In this document: piece after piece, positions 42,301 through 51,885 of the stretch
Numbering within the stretch: the first letter of the stretch is position 1
Layout of the letters: every line of letters begins with the position of its first letter
Origin: Nitzschia sp. DOCU1
Lineage: Eukaryota; Bacillariophyta; Bacillariophyceae; Bacillariales; Bacillariaceae
Assembly (NCBI GenBank): GCA_951394045.1
Contig: OX595986.1
Location: 2,261,534-2,325,533, forward strand
Direction: 5' to 3'
DNA: 64,000 bases
The notes under the pieces: generated by a model
Seen by the model: only the letters and a program-made list of their open reading frames with translations
Databases searched by the model: none
What the model was told of the DNA's origin: nothing
Translations under genes and position numbers: made by a program

Positions 42301-45019
42301 GCAAAAGGAAGCCTCAAATCTCCAAGAACGTATACAGACCATGGGGCAGATCGAGGACAGCGTCCGTGAGCTCAAGCGTAGGGCTATCGAGTTGGAATCT
42401 CAACTGGACATGAAGGCAAAGCTCGTAGAACGATATGAGAATTCCATCAAGGATTTGGAGACCAAATTGCAGAAGGAGCATGATGCCAATTTGGATCTTG
42501 AAATGTCCAAGGCGGAGTTCAAGCGCCAGCTCGATTCTCTTGAGCGAGAAAAGATCCGAAAGGACACCGAACTGAGCAACCTACGCAAGGATTATGAAGA
42601 TTTGTCTGGACTGTTGGAAGAGAACTTGCATGCTTCGGCCAAAATGGGCAACACGGATGATAGGCGCCGAGAACGGGAAATGCGTGAGACGGCAGATGTG
42701 TACAGCCAAAACGTCCAAGCCCTCGAGGAAAAGCTTGCCCAAAGCGAAAAGGCCAAGGAGCAGTCGCAGCTCCAAATCAAAAAGCTGCAAAACAGCTTGG
42801 ATGATCTCAATGACGAGAAACTCAAGCTGCGTTCAGACTTGTCCAATCTGCGTCAGCAATTCGATGGTGTATCCTTCGAATTGGAATCGTTGAAGCAGCA
42901 ACAAGGCAACTCTAATGCAGGCGCTGGCGCTGAGTATGGACGCAATGACAGGCACATGCGCGATGCCATTCAACGGTACACTGTAACGATTGCCGAGCTT
43001 GAGGGCAAGCTAGAGGAAGAAATCCAAGTCAAGGCCGAATTGGAAGATCGTTTGGCTAGTGCTCGAAGTGAACTCGAGGACAAACAGCAGCAGACACAAG
43101 ATCTGATTCAAAAACATTCCAAGGCTATCCGAAAGCTGGAGACTGAACTTTCCAGCAGTACCTCAGAGAAGGAGGAACTTCAGACTCGATTGGATCAGAC
43201 CAATAGGGATCTGGAGCAAAAGCGCAAGGAGCTGAAACAAGCCATGTCCAAATTCAGCAGTGAAGTGTCGGAACTCCACAGCGTCAAGCAAGAACACGAC
43301 GAGTACCGTCAAATATCCGAGTCCACTCGCGAGGAACTTGAACGCAAGACGAAACAAATTACCGAGCTTCAGCAAAAGATTAGCGAGTTGCTGACGGAAC
43401 TCCAGACAAAGAGCCTTGAATGCGATGAGAACAAGGCTGTCGCGAAGCGATACGAGACTGAACTGAATAAGCGAAAGGATCAGCTCAACGATGTCGTTAA
43501 ACGATACACGGATCAGATTGCTCAATTAGAGTCTCAATTGGACGAGCACACGGCTGCCCGTTCCTCGACTGAAGGCAGGGTCGAGAGCGTCCGCGCCCAA
43601 GCCAAGAACAAGGACAATAAGATTCGCGAGCTGCAGGACGCAGTCACTGAGCTTGAAACCAAATTGGAAATTGCTACCAAGAACAAGGACTCAGCGAAGA
43701 ACAAGGCTGATGCCATCGCCCGAGAGCTCATTGATAAGGAAAGCGATGTGCGCAAGTTCGAAATGGAGAAGATTGAACTGGAAACCAAGCTTCAGGCGCA
43801 GATGCGTTCAAAGGAGGAGCTTCGTAGCAAGGTGACGGACCTTTCTTCCAAGCTGGAACGCAAAGAACGGGAAGTTCGTGAGGTCACTGATCGCTACAAG
43901 ATGTATGTGATGGAATTGGAGTCAAAGCTGGATCAAGACACTGATGCTAAGCACAAAATGCAGTTGGACATTGACCGATTAAAGAACAATCTCAACTCCG
44001 TTGTCGAAGTTTCCAGCGAAGCTTCCGAGCTTCGTGAAAAGGTCTACTCCCTCGAGGCTGCTGTCGAAAACTACCGCTCCAAGGCCCGCGATGCCGAGTT
44101 CAAGGCAAAGGAAACGGCACGTTCCCTGGAAGACAAGTTGGCAGACGCTACCAAGTCTCGTGATGAGATTGAAGAAGCCCTGAAGAAGACCCAAGGAGAA
44201 AAGGCCGAAGTCATTGCAGCCTTGGAAGGCGTCATCAATGAAGTTCAAAATCGAGAAGATGAAATCGAGTCGCTGTCAGAATTATTGCACAGGCGCGATG
44301 AAGAACTGCAGCATGCCAAGATCATTGCCACCAAGGCACTTGAATCTGCCAAGGAGATTCAAAAGCGTTTCAAGGACCGAGATAAGAGTCAGCAGTCTGA
44401 TCTAATGCAGCGCATGGACGAATTGAGCGACAATGTCGACACATTGTCCAGCAAGAACGAGACTTTGCAACGAAAGATCGCCATTCTGGAGCGGGACTTG
44501 CGAGAGAAGAATCTGGAATGCAAGCGTCTGAAGGATCAGCTGCGCCAAATCGATGGAGGCCCCTCTCTTCGCGATTCTCGTGATCCTGTGAAGGATGATG
44601 GTTCCGCCTTTACTCATTCTACCTTTGCATCTTCCAGGGCAGAAAATTCTCGTGGACTCCGCATTAGCGCAGCCCAGTCAATCGACCCAGACGGCATTGG
44701 AATGGGCGGCGACTCCTTTTCCCCGACAGGCGCCCACAGTCCCACAAGTCCCACGGATGAGTTTGGCGACGAAAACATGTTCAGCAAAGAGGTTGAGTTC
44801 CCCGGTTTTGAACCGGTGGGCGACTTTATTGAAGATGGCGCCGGGGCATCCACGATTGTGACCAACGACCTTGGCAGCCGGTGGTCCCAAGATTATGACA
44901 TGGACAATCGCAGTGCAGGCTTTGAATCCCTTGGCAGCGAACATAGCAAGTCCAGACGATCGATCGAACGCGATGCCTTGCGCAAGTATGTTCGGCAACG
45001 ATACATGAGCAAACGTTAA
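39344..45019 (+). CDS. Giant coiled-coil protein, 1891 aa
   Basis: Function unknown. The single exon starts at 39344 (ACC before ATG). Residues 1 to about 350 are disordered and rich in Arg, Ser, Pro and Gln, with repeats such as GRDPSRGRDPNR and a proline run (PPPPTP). From about 360 to 1740 it is one long heptad-like coiled coil rich in Glu, Lys, Leu and Arg (for example ELEKETVVKYEEG, LEEKLAQSEKAKEQ). The last 150 residues are acidic/Ser-Pro-rich (SPTGAHSPTSPTDEFGD) and end RQRYMSKR. No motor, membrane or SMC head domain is seen. It may be a golgin, centrosome/basal-body or spindle-associated protein; coiled-coil similarity alone cannot decide. Single-exon length of 5.7 kb is notable. Confidence 0.85.
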   Translation: MVSRTNRQHQSQPRSTRSSTGRPQQSFESWENVNDSNVRSARPQSQLHPPQMRAQSTMPVRYSSNGRSSIGGRPGPRMSMDGPQKFTNNDMARPRPLSAGRVRGAPMPPPQRHSDVEDDPNEVTRHILDLRERREQSSLHKRKPMEAAAALTRASSLGLAQSKSNLSDHNSRTLPTSPKGRVLKAAGSNLSQEEIVAEERLKRAENKISGLLEELEELKFFQELESETPSASTPKTPSHKSGGGVGTPRNAVPSAPRSFASAPVPPVSQQQQQTPRDPSAGRDPSRGRDPNRTAGIPLNIRTVSPARGGRLPPPPPTPAAGMTPRSMPIGTPMAQHMASGGNTGGLETYRPLSPRSIAKLDRNSLELECQTLVRKLQIIEQDRNSQAAMVEMYEISLQDHDADKTKIQKLQTELGKVSGELKRQLQSITKGKESLMKEYEEKLQNNLAKLHRVQERADSYKMDLDVTKEEAKRAKQEAESLRNKARDEKQKADDLKAREGVLEMQLAEARNLNATLVKKVEKKRTEVTSLQNDLAQTSQQLRDNKLERDEAYESQISSLRHELSMAQDRCARLEQDFRDRDELATSHEKKLDMAQVKEAEHVALIEELKARVEELEKETVVKYEEGKRATKSMETKRMQELVEDRANQTREYERRIKAMQEQLRHQADRHHAEIQETRRRNDERLESMRDEIREELQLQGGETVMRLETELSVLRRTYEESKEDYSTRLKEAQQKSRDAAADFQRQDEVRQQELDRLQERLDKYVNEIAAKEDEISDLTRRLEEARKGLEAMEAAKTTSIAELMKKDDELEEQREKMSERELEFNAQMDAVKADFAEVESRLRSENEELQSQVHEANKRLSEAQMGAKEGAVMKARLDEIQTALDEALSSLQTERNRHEEVESELRVELAKMEGKLRASESSLKMKKSRVLELERQLDVATTTSSKVGEEKQTEIESLRKRLEETTIKLDLERESRQEKEGALNQLQKEASNLQERIQTMGQIEDSVRELKRRAIELESQLDMKAKLVERYENSIKDLETKLQKEHDANLDLEMSKAEFKRQLDSLEREKIRKDTELSNLRKDYEDLSGLLEENLHASAKMGNTDDRRREREMRETADVYSQNVQALEEKLAQSEKAKEQSQLQIKKLQNSLDDLNDEKLKLRSDLSNLRQQFDGVSFELESLKQQQGNSNAGAGAEYGRNDRHMRDAIQRYTVTIAELEGKLEEEIQVKAELEDRLASARSELEDKQQQTQDLIQKHSKAIRKLETELSSSTSEKEELQTRLDQTNRDLEQKRKELKQAMSKFSSEVSELHSVKQEHDEYRQISESTREELERKTKQITELQQKISELLTELQTKSLECDENKAVAKRYETELNKRKDQLNDVVKRYTDQIAQLESQLDEHTAARSSTEGRVESVRAQAKNKDNKIRELQDAVTELETKLEIATKNKDSAKNKADAIARELIDKESDVRKFEMEKIELETKLQAQMRSKEELRSKVTDLSSKLERKEREVREVTDRYKMYVMELESKLDQDTDAKHKMQLDIDRLKNNLNSVVEVSSEASELREKVYSLEAAVENYRSKARDAEFKAKETARSLEDKLADATKSRDEIEEALKKTQGEKAEVIAALEGVINEVQNREDEIESLSELLHRRDEELQHAKIIATKALESAKEIQKRFKDRDKSQQSDLMQRMDELSDNVDTLSSKNETLQRKIAILERDLREKNLECKRLKDQLRQIDGGPSLRDSRDPVKDDGSAFTHSTFASSRAENSRGLRISAAQSIDPDGIGMGGDSFSPTGAHSPTSPTDEFGDENMFSKEVEFPGFEPVGDFIEDGAGASTIVTNDLGSRWSQDYDMDNRSAGFESLGSEHSKSRRSIERDALRKYVRQRYMSKR

Positions 45020-45129
45020 GTGCGGAAGCACTTTTGGGTACATTGTACCGCCAAAACTAATTGTACTGGAAACAACTAACAAACACACGCTAGAAGATAC
45101 AACCACACTTTAGATTATTCTACTTTACT

Positions 45130-46224
45130 TTATTCCACCAATCGAAGGAACGGCACACCTTCCGGATACTGCAACCAGTTTTCTTTTGACCACTCCACCC
45201 CTTCCTCGGGGCCTTCCACTAAATGTAGTTGGAATGTATGCCGTTGCTGATCAGAAAAGTTCGGCAGACTCAAATGATCCAGAGTCCCACAAAATGTTAC
45301 CAAATCCCCCGCTTTCACTTCGACAGGCACAAATCCCTCGTCCGACAATGATGTCGGCAATGTCCCTTCCCATCTTGCCTTCGACTTGTCGTCGTGATGT
45401 AACCGAAATGTTAGTTTGGCGGCGGTGGCGTCACCTTTTTCAAAATACTCGGGATTTCGAATAAATTGTCGCCTCAATGGTTCCCGGTGTGATCCCGGTC
45501 GAACCCACAAGCATCCGTTGGTGAGAGTAGCATCATCCAGTGCCAACCACAAGCCCAAGCAAGTTTGTCGTGGCTTCGTAAATAAAAAGGTGGAATCTTG
45601 ATGTGAATGCACCGTCCCACCCACATGCGGTTGTTTGAAAATATACATTGATTGAGGAACGACCGGATCCTTCCAGCCGAAATCCAACACCAAGTCTTTA
45701 ACTTTTTGAGAAAGTGTATAGTCCCGAAAGCTACCCGGAATGGTGTGCATACCGTGGCCCGCCTTGTTAAGTGCTGCAAGTTTATTGCCCTCTAGTTCGG
45801 CTTTCAGTTTGCCTTCTTGTAGAGCTGTGGGCTCTGCAAAGTAATGTACGCGATTACTAGAATCTAAAAAGTAATCTCCCCGTTGTGTATTTGATTTTGC
45901 GTCTGTGCCAAAGGTGTCGACATTTTCTTCTGGATTCCAATATTGATCTGCCAACTGTTTCATTTGTTCCTTCAAAGCCAAGCACTCTGCAGAACCACAA
46001 AATCCAGGAACGACCAAGAATCCATGAGTATCCAAGAATTGGCACGGATCACTGCGATGCTCGAGCCATGAAGCATCGGCGTCCGGTCCCCGCACCCACG
46101 ACGGCGACTTTGGCGACACTTGTTGCTTCAACTTCGCCAAAGTCTCCGCTGCTTGCTTGCGATATTCCGCCATTTCTTCCGCTGATAGAGGCCGGTCTTC
46201 TGAAGTCAATAGTGACGGTGCCAT
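45130..46224 (-). CDS. Phytanoyl-CoA dioxygenase (PhyH)-like enzyme
   Basis: Fe(II)/2-oxoglutarate-dependent oxygenase, 364 aa, single exon. The double-stranded beta-helix contains the iron-binding triad in HSHQDS (His and Asp) and GTLDHLSLPN (distal His), with QRHTFQLH giving the 2-oxoglutarate Arg. It is closest in layout to PHYHD1 (LDTHGFLVVPGF near residue 65, MYIFKQPHVGGTVHSHQD, LWLALDDATLTNGCLWVRPGSH). No targeting signal is clear. The substrate is unknown; PHYHD1-type enzymes need not act on phytanoyl-CoA. Its 3' end faces the coiled-coil gene, 110 bp away. Confidence 0.88.
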   Translation of the reverse strand: MAPSLLTSEDRPLSAEEMAEYRKQAAETLAKLKQQVSPKSPSWVRGPDADASWLEHRSDPCQFLDTHGFLVVPGFCGSAECLALKEQMKQLADQYWNPEENVDTFGTDAKSNTQRGDYFLDSSNRVHYFAEPTALQEGKLKAELEGNKLAALNKAGHGMHTIPGSFRDYTLSQKVKDLVLDFGWKDPVVPQSMYIFKQPHVGGTVHSHQDSTFLFTKPRQTCLGLWLALDDATLTNGCLWVRPGSHREPLRRQFIRNPEYFEKGDATAAKLTFRLHHDDKSKARWEGTLPTSLSDEGFVPVEVKAGDLVTFCGTLDHLSLPNFSDQQRHTFQLHLVEGPEEGVEWSKENWLQYPEGVPFLRLVE

Positions 46225-46791
46225 GTTTTAATAATATTACGTGAAGAAATAAGAGGTGGGGAGCAATTGACGGTGAAAACTATGTTCTGAGGAGCAAGTC
46301 ATCGTCACCATTTGGCATCATGGTCAAAACCACGGATCTTGACGTTGTAAATCAGTCGTGTTGTTCGAAGATATCGCCCGTCCGTCACTGTCCGAAAATT
46401 TCACCAATTTTTGTCGCCTGTCGGACCGGTCATTGTGAGAGCACCTCCGGTTTCAAGTGAACTGATTGGTCAGAGTGTGTCTTGGTTGTGAGAAAGCACG
46501 ATCTTCTCGTTGTTCGCTTTGTCGTAGGTCTTCCTTCGGCGCGCGGTATTACGATATATGGCGAGAGTCTCCAGCGTCGATCGATGTCCGAGGCAGGCAG
46601 GGTGACAATGGCATGACCGACGAACTCTTAATCTTCCGAACGATAGTGTGGTGAAGCAACAATATCCCTTCGAGCAAAGTAAACAAGAAGAAGTTCTCAG
46701 CAAACATTGTTGATCCTGTCAGCTGAGGTGAATTCTACAGCACAAGTCTTCCAAGCCGGTCTTTTGTTGTTACTTTTCGTTACTCAAAAGA
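46225..46791. other. Divergent promoter region, 567 bp
   Basis: It lies between the PhyH and ankyrin genes. No supported gene or repeat. Confidence 0.5.
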
Positions 46792-47699
46792 ATGAAACGT
46801 GCCATTGGCTTTAGCGACTTGAGCGAAGCCATCACCACCGACAAGTGGGAGCGTGTCGTTCAAATATGCCAAAGCAAACCCAGTTCTGCTCAAACGTGGA
46901 CGACTCGTCAAGGCTTGTTTGAAGGCATCAAAGACGCCAATGTCTTGCCCATTCACGAGGCTCTCGTGGCGGGAGCTCCCTACCATGTCATTGAGGCCTT
47001 GTTGAATGCCTATCCCGATTCTGTGTATTGTATGGAATCTTCCTACAAGCGTTTGCCATTGCATTGCGCTTGTCGAAAAAATGCAAATCCGGAGGTTGTA
47101 GAACTGCTGTTGAATCGATATGCGGATGCGGCATTGACAGCAGATAATTTGGGACGATTGCCGGGTAAGTGCACGGAAAAGTTCAAGCTGCTGGTGCAAG
47201 TGAGCAGCACTGACACTGTCAATTTCTAACGTAACTGGTGATTCTAATGCCTTATTCTTCGCTATTGCTCGCACAGTACACTACGCGCTGTCTAATGGCG
47301 CCGACGAAAAAGTAATCGATCTCATCTTGAAAAATAAACCAAATAGTGCCAGAGGATTCGACAAGCGAGGATGGACGCCGTAAGTGGATGAAATAACTGA
47401 CGGAGAACTGTTGCTAGGGACGAAATCTCATACGTTATACTTGAACTGTTCTGCTTCTTAGTTTGCACGTTGCGTGTGGTGTGGGGGCGTCGACACATGT
47501 CATTCATTCTATTTTGAAATGCTACCCGGAAGCTGTGTTGATGCGAACTACTAAGGGATCCACTCCAAAACAATGCCTTAATCTGACCAATGCTCCAAAT
47601 AAGGAAGAGGCGCGAAAGTTAATTCGAAAGTATTTTGCTCAGGTCGAGTCAAGGTATCGGCCCATTCAACCCATTTCGTCAGAACTTGTCTTGGTGTAA
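46792..47699 (+). CDS. Ankyrin-repeat protein, 3 exons
   Basis: Exons 46792-47164, 47277-47379 and 47462-47699 join across introns of 112 and 82 nt to 237 aa. Ankyrin units can be read as NVLPIHEALVAGAPYHVIEALLNAYP, KRLPLHCACRKNANPEVVELLL, GRLPVHYALSNGADEKVIDLIL and GWTPLHVACGVGASTHVIHSIL; the introns cut between units or within their first turns. The repeats are of the type common in diatom genomes (LP.H.A...GA...V...LL..YP). A short charged C-terminus follows. It is a protein-binding adaptor of unknown target. Confidence 0.85.
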
Positions 47700-47815
47700 T
47701 GGGATAACGGTGAAATAAGCTGACTCCTCGAGGCAATTGAGCTATGGATAATGTCAAGGGCACCACAACCACAAAGAGGGACGATAAATTATCATTAGAA
47801 CATCTTGCACTATGT

Positions 47816-50800
47816 TTACGTTAGCTCAAAGCCAGCTCCGGATTCAATGGCGGCCAGCAACTTTTCTTTCAATAGTGCCTTGGACTTGTAGTTTGGTAGT
47901 TTCAACAAATTGAAACATGTCTGACTGGTCGGAAGCCTGCTGTTCTTGGACAGCTCGTCGTCGTTCAGCCGAATCTGCTGAATAGACGGTGATGGTTCCA
48001 ACGATCCAAATCCCAGCAAAGGTTGTCGGGAACAGGAGGTCATGAAACGAAGGAATTTCCGCTGTTGTTCTGGGGTAAGCTCATTTTCAATGATATCCCA
48101 GAAATCTTGAATGTAGGGTTGAGACGGATGATAACCACCGAGATAGCTGATCGCGCGTTTGAGTGAAGGAACGTCGATGCCACGGACCGAGTCATCACCG
48201 CTAATGAGATTCTGCAACTCGTTCGCGGAAAAGAGACGTACCCAGGAAGCGGGAATTAAATCGCGAAAGCCGCGCAAGAACGCCTTAGTTTGCTGAGCCC
48301 CTTGAATGTTGAGAAGCTGGTTGGCAACGGCGTGCATGTATTGAAAGATATGGGCCTTGGTTTTGACGGGGATGGAACGACCCCCCGGCATGAGCTCCAC
48401 CGTTCGTGGGGAGCCCCCTGCGGTCTTTCCCCCCACCGTCACTTCAAAGTTCAGTCCCAGTGCCTCCACCTCAGCGTCATTCAACAACTTGAGCTTATTC
48501 AAGTTCTTGTAATATTCCTCGTCGTAGTTTTTCAAATCCTCCATCGAATTCGTTTTCCCGAGCAGCTGGTTGAGAAAGGGAAGGCAAAACTGTGGCTCGA
48601 CCAGAATCGATTCGTATACAGCCTTGCCGAGAACGCGGCCCAAGAACTGGTAATGACCAAGCGTTTGTGGATCGGTTTCCATATCATAATTCACGGCCAA
48701 GGTTTGTAACGGCGTGACGGAAAACAACGGAGGGGCTCCCGTCTTGGACGAATCCTCGCCTTCGCTACTCGAGGCGAAACCGTCTTTGATGAGGTCATCC
48801 AAGAACTCCTTGAAGACACCCCCTCCGTCAATACCAGGTTCCTCTGCTCCATGCTGATTGACGAAGGAGACTTGAACCTTGTGCTTTAGCCGCGTACCGA
48901 GCTCGCTTAACTGCTCCATTGAATCTTCATACAACTTGTCTCGTCGAATTCGCACGCGCTCACGCGCAATGCCATCAAAGAACATGTCCTCGTCGCCTCC
49001 GGCCATGGCCATCAGGGCTCGTCGACTAGCAGCGGCTTGCGCCGTCTTCTGTTTGTCCGCTTTCAGGAGAGAGTGAAAGAGCTTTACCCTTCGCCCAAAC
49101 GGCAAGGCTTGTGGGATGCATGTGAGTATTCGGGCCATTTTGGGATCTCTAAATGCATCTGCCAAGGCGTCGGTTTCTGCTTCGGCGGCAGACATTTGTT
49201 GATCACCATCGTCATCAGAATCATCCTCGTCAACGTCCATGTCTTCGTCATCGTGGTGAGTCTCTCTCCGTTCACGTGTTGGTACCACCCCGTCGCCTTC
49301 CCGAGATGACAAAGGTGGGAACCACCAAGCCGACTCATCACAAAATGAGCTATTGCGCACAAGCCGATTCCATCGCTCGTACAATAAATTCCAAACCTTC
49401 GTCCCCGCTAAGATCAGACGCCCACTAGGGAGCTGATCACCAACATCGCAAACCGAAACGGGGCGATTCCAGTACAATTCATAGAGGGCAGGACGTAGTG
49501 TTTCAATCACCTCCGGGGCCAAGACACCTCTCGTGACTGATGGGCTGCTGTCCATTTCCACTTGCGTATGGAACTTGAGAAAATCTACATCGCTCAAGGC
49601 CACGAGATAATGCGCAAAAAGATCACAAAATACGGAGAGAGCCAGCTCCTTGTGCGCCGACGATTCGTCAGAATCACTCGGGCATTGAACAGTGTAACTC
49701 CATAGCTTCAATAGAAACGGCTTGTTGAATGCAAGTGGAGACATGACACCCACTTTCATTTTTGGTCGCAAGCTGGTCGTGGATTTCATCAATATTGCCA
49801 GTGCTTCAACAAACAAACAACCGGCACGTCTGCCCTCGTCTGAGTCAATTGAGTCCAGCAGTTGTAGCCCCCATGTCAACCAGGGTGCCTGAACAAGCTT
49901 CTTGGCCATTGCCAACGTGGAAGCATACGACGGTTTGAGACTCCCTGCCACGAGCGCTTTGCAATCTCGCTTTTGTTGCTGTATCGAGTCCTGATACACC
50001 TTTTCGAGCTTGGGTACAGTTAGCAAGTCTTTTCGCGACATTCGCGACGTTGATCTTGGCTTTTTGGCGCCCAATCCATAGTCACTACCAGGGGCAACTG
50101 TCGACAGTTCTGTGGATGCCTCCTTGGTACCTTCCCCATCGTCATAATCCTCTTCGTCTGAATCATCCATGTTATCGGAAAAGTCCCCTGTCGTTGTGTT
50201 GGTATTAGAAACTGGACTGGCCGTCTTGCTAACATCCAGCGTGTCCCCCCGTACCAATAGCGATGCCAAGAGTGCCAAGTCTCCTGCATTGGTCAAGACG
50301 TGATATATTATTTGCAAGATTGCTTGTGGCTGTTGCTGTACCTTGGACAGAAGCTGGGAGTCATTTTGAAGCAAATTGGACAAAATCTTTAGTTCCTTTC
50401 CATTCTGCAGATTGGTGCGCGTGGCATTTTGAATCAAATCAATAGTAGTTGCCGCCTGTTCCAGGGATAATGCCAGGGGAACCACCCAGTCCTTGTATAA
50501 ATCCCCAGGTAGTGACGCCATCAACTCGGTGGAACCCGACAGCATAATGCTGGCCAGTAGCGCTCGCGAGTGAGGATTCGTGAGACGTTGACAACTTTGT
50601 ATCGCCCACTGACACAAGGATTGTAGAATTGTGGCCCGGACTCCAGTGGCCGAATTTTCCTGGTTCTGGTGGACCCATCGAGACAGGCAGTTAGCAAGAT
50701 CCAAAAACAGCTGGTCATCTGGACTTCTTTTCGACATGAAAATGGGCCAATACTTCTGCAGTATCGTGAACAGAGCCTGAAGGTCTTTTTCATCGCAAGA

Positions 50801-51316
50801 TAAATTTGGAGAAAGCTCTCTCAGGGTAACGAGTATCAGCCGTTTCTGTGAGATCCAAGAAGAATCATCCTTTGCAAGACTTCTGGACCCGTGGCTCGAC
50901 CCGACATCCATTGGATCGTCACCGCCATCGCCTACTGAAGCTGTCACTGTTGATGAAGAAACCGACTCTCGTACGTAATTTATCAGGACTTTTGGTGTAT
51001 TTGTTGATTTTTTGAATAGCCACGGTCGAAAATAGTAGACACAATGCGAGGTTGCCGTCAAACTTTGAGGTGCTCGAGGTAATAAATCCTCCAAGATATG
51101 TAACCGCACCATAAACCCTCTTGTACAGCGTTGAACAAAGCGTGCAGCTTGTGTTCTTCTCTGGTGCTCTTGTCGTTGTCGACGCTGTTCCTCGGCATTT
51201 TTCAACAGAGCTTGTTTGTTGCCAGCAGTAGCCGAAGGAGGGGCATCGGCGGTGGAACGACGTCGACGGCCCGACAAATTGACTTCTTTTCGCGCTCTGA
51301 AATTTCCGTCAAACAT
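47816..51316 (-). CDS. HECT E3 ubiquitin ligase, UBE3C/UPL-like
   Basis: Transfers ubiquitin via a catalytic cysteine. The single-exon protein is 1166 aa. The N-terminus is basic (MFDGNFRARKEVNLSGRRRR), followed by an IQ-like segment (AARFVQRCTRGFMVR), a helical middle and an acidic Asp/Glu run (DDEDMDVDEDDSDDDGD). The C-terminal HECT domain begins about residue 800: VSFVNQHGAEEPGIDGGGVFKEF, HYQFLGRVLGKAVYE and, near the end, TSCSRQPLLGFGSL and LPTSQTCFNLLKLP with active Cys about 1134. The N-terminal layout matches human UBE3C and plant UPL7, which act on proteasome-bound substrates. The 5' side has a 1.5-kb gene-free stretch. Confidence 0.92.
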   Translation of the reverse strand: MFDGNFRARKEVNLSGRRRRSTADAPPSATAGNKQALLKNAEEQRRQRQEHQRRTQAARFVQRCTRGFMVRLHILEDLLPRAPQSLTATSHCVYYFRPWLFKKSTNTPKVLINYVRESVSSSTVTASVGDGGDDPMDVGSSHGSRSLAKDDSSWISQKRLILVTLRELSPNLSCDEKDLQALFTILQKYWPIFMSKRSPDDQLFLDLANCLSRWVHQNQENSATGVRATILQSLCQWAIQSCQRLTNPHSRALLASIMLSGSTELMASLPGDLYKDWVVPLALSLEQAATTIDLIQNATRTNLQNGKELKILSNLLQNDSQLLSKVQQQPQAILQIIYHVLTNAGDLALLASLLVRGDTLDVSKTASPVSNTNTTTGDFSDNMDDSDEEDYDDGEGTKEASTELSTVAPGSDYGLGAKKPRSTSRMSRKDLLTVPKLEKVYQDSIQQQKRDCKALVAGSLKPSYASTLAMAKKLVQAPWLTWGLQLLDSIDSDEGRRAGCLFVEALAILMKSTTSLRPKMKVGVMSPLAFNKPFLLKLWSYTVQCPSDSDESSAHKELALSVFCDLFAHYLVALSDVDFLKFHTQVEMDSSPSVTRGVLAPEVIETLRPALYELYWNRPVSVCDVGDQLPSGRLILAGTKVWNLLYERWNRLVRNSSFCDESAWWFPPLSSREGDGVVPTRERRETHHDDEDMDVDEDDSDDDGDQQMSAAEAETDALADAFRDPKMARILTCIPQALPFGRRVKLFHSLLKADKQKTAQAAASRRALMAMAGGDEDMFFDGIARERVRIRRDKLYEDSMEQLSELGTRLKHKVQVSFVNQHGAEEPGIDGGGVFKEFLDDLIKDGFASSSEGEDSSKTGAPPLFSVTPLQTLAVNYDMETDPQTLGHYQFLGRVLGKAVYESILVEPQFCLPFLNQLLGKTNSMEDLKNYDEEYYKNLNKLKLLNDAEVEALGLNFEVTVGGKTAGGSPRTVELMPGGRSIPVKTKAHIFQYMHAVANQLLNIQGAQQTKAFLRGFRDLIPASWVRLFSANELQNLISGDDSVRGIDVPSLKRAISYLGGYHPSQPYIQDFWDIIENELTPEQQRKFLRFMTSCSRQPLLGFGSLEPSPSIQQIRLNDDELSKNSRLPTSQTCFNLLKLPNYKSKALLKEKLLAAIESGAGFELT

Positions 51317-51742
51317 TGTTGCGTGTACAGTCGGCTTATCGTCAGCAAAACCTCGCTAAAATGGTGCGAACCTTGGCTCAAGAATGAACACCACCGAGCA
51401 GCAACTTGCGTGAAATCAAGAGAAAATACGATCGAAACCTCTGCTCTTTTGCTTTACGAGCTTTGAGGGGTCGCGAGCACCCCAAAGACTCAACTCTCAA
51501 GTATTGCTATGCAACAACGTTGCTGTCAGATCTGGCGCGTCTGACTGTGTTTGTAGATGATAGCTCTCCCGGTAGCGGCTTTCGAAAAGAAAAGGTCGAT
51601 GAAACTGTTTCCATCGTCATCCTTTACGTTCGTTTGCGCGCGGATGGAGAGTTGTTCGTTGTTCGTTGTCGTTCGTTCGAAGATGCAGTTGACTCATTCG
51701 AATCAATTGACGGATCTGATGATGCTTTTCGATCGAGTCAAA

Positions 51743-51778
51743 GGGGGAAGGGGCGGGGGGGAGAGGGGGGAGGAGGGG
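51743..51778 (+). repeat. G-quadruplex-like G-rich tract
   Basis: Five G-runs of at least four G (with a further GG between the last two) occur in 36 bp, separated by 1-4 nt, on the plus strand about 430 bp upstream of the HECT ATG. It fits the usual G4 pattern. Confidence 0.6.
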
Positions 51779-51874
51779 CACAAAGTTAAAAGGGCTTGTG
51801 CGTCCAACGAAGATCAAATCTTCGATACATAGCTCTATGAATGAGTATCTTTTGTCCGTTTTAGTATAGTATGC

Positions 51875-51885
51875 GTACCAGGTAC
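51875..51885. promoter_or_regulatory. GTACCAGGTAC motif, copy 2
   Basis: Same 11 bp as at 26739 and 58093. It lies in the gap between the divergent HECT and hydrolase genes. Confidence 0.35.

Noticed and set aside
51406..51789. Open frame upstream of the G-rich tract
   Set aside because: Composition shifts into the G-run; no recognisable domain.
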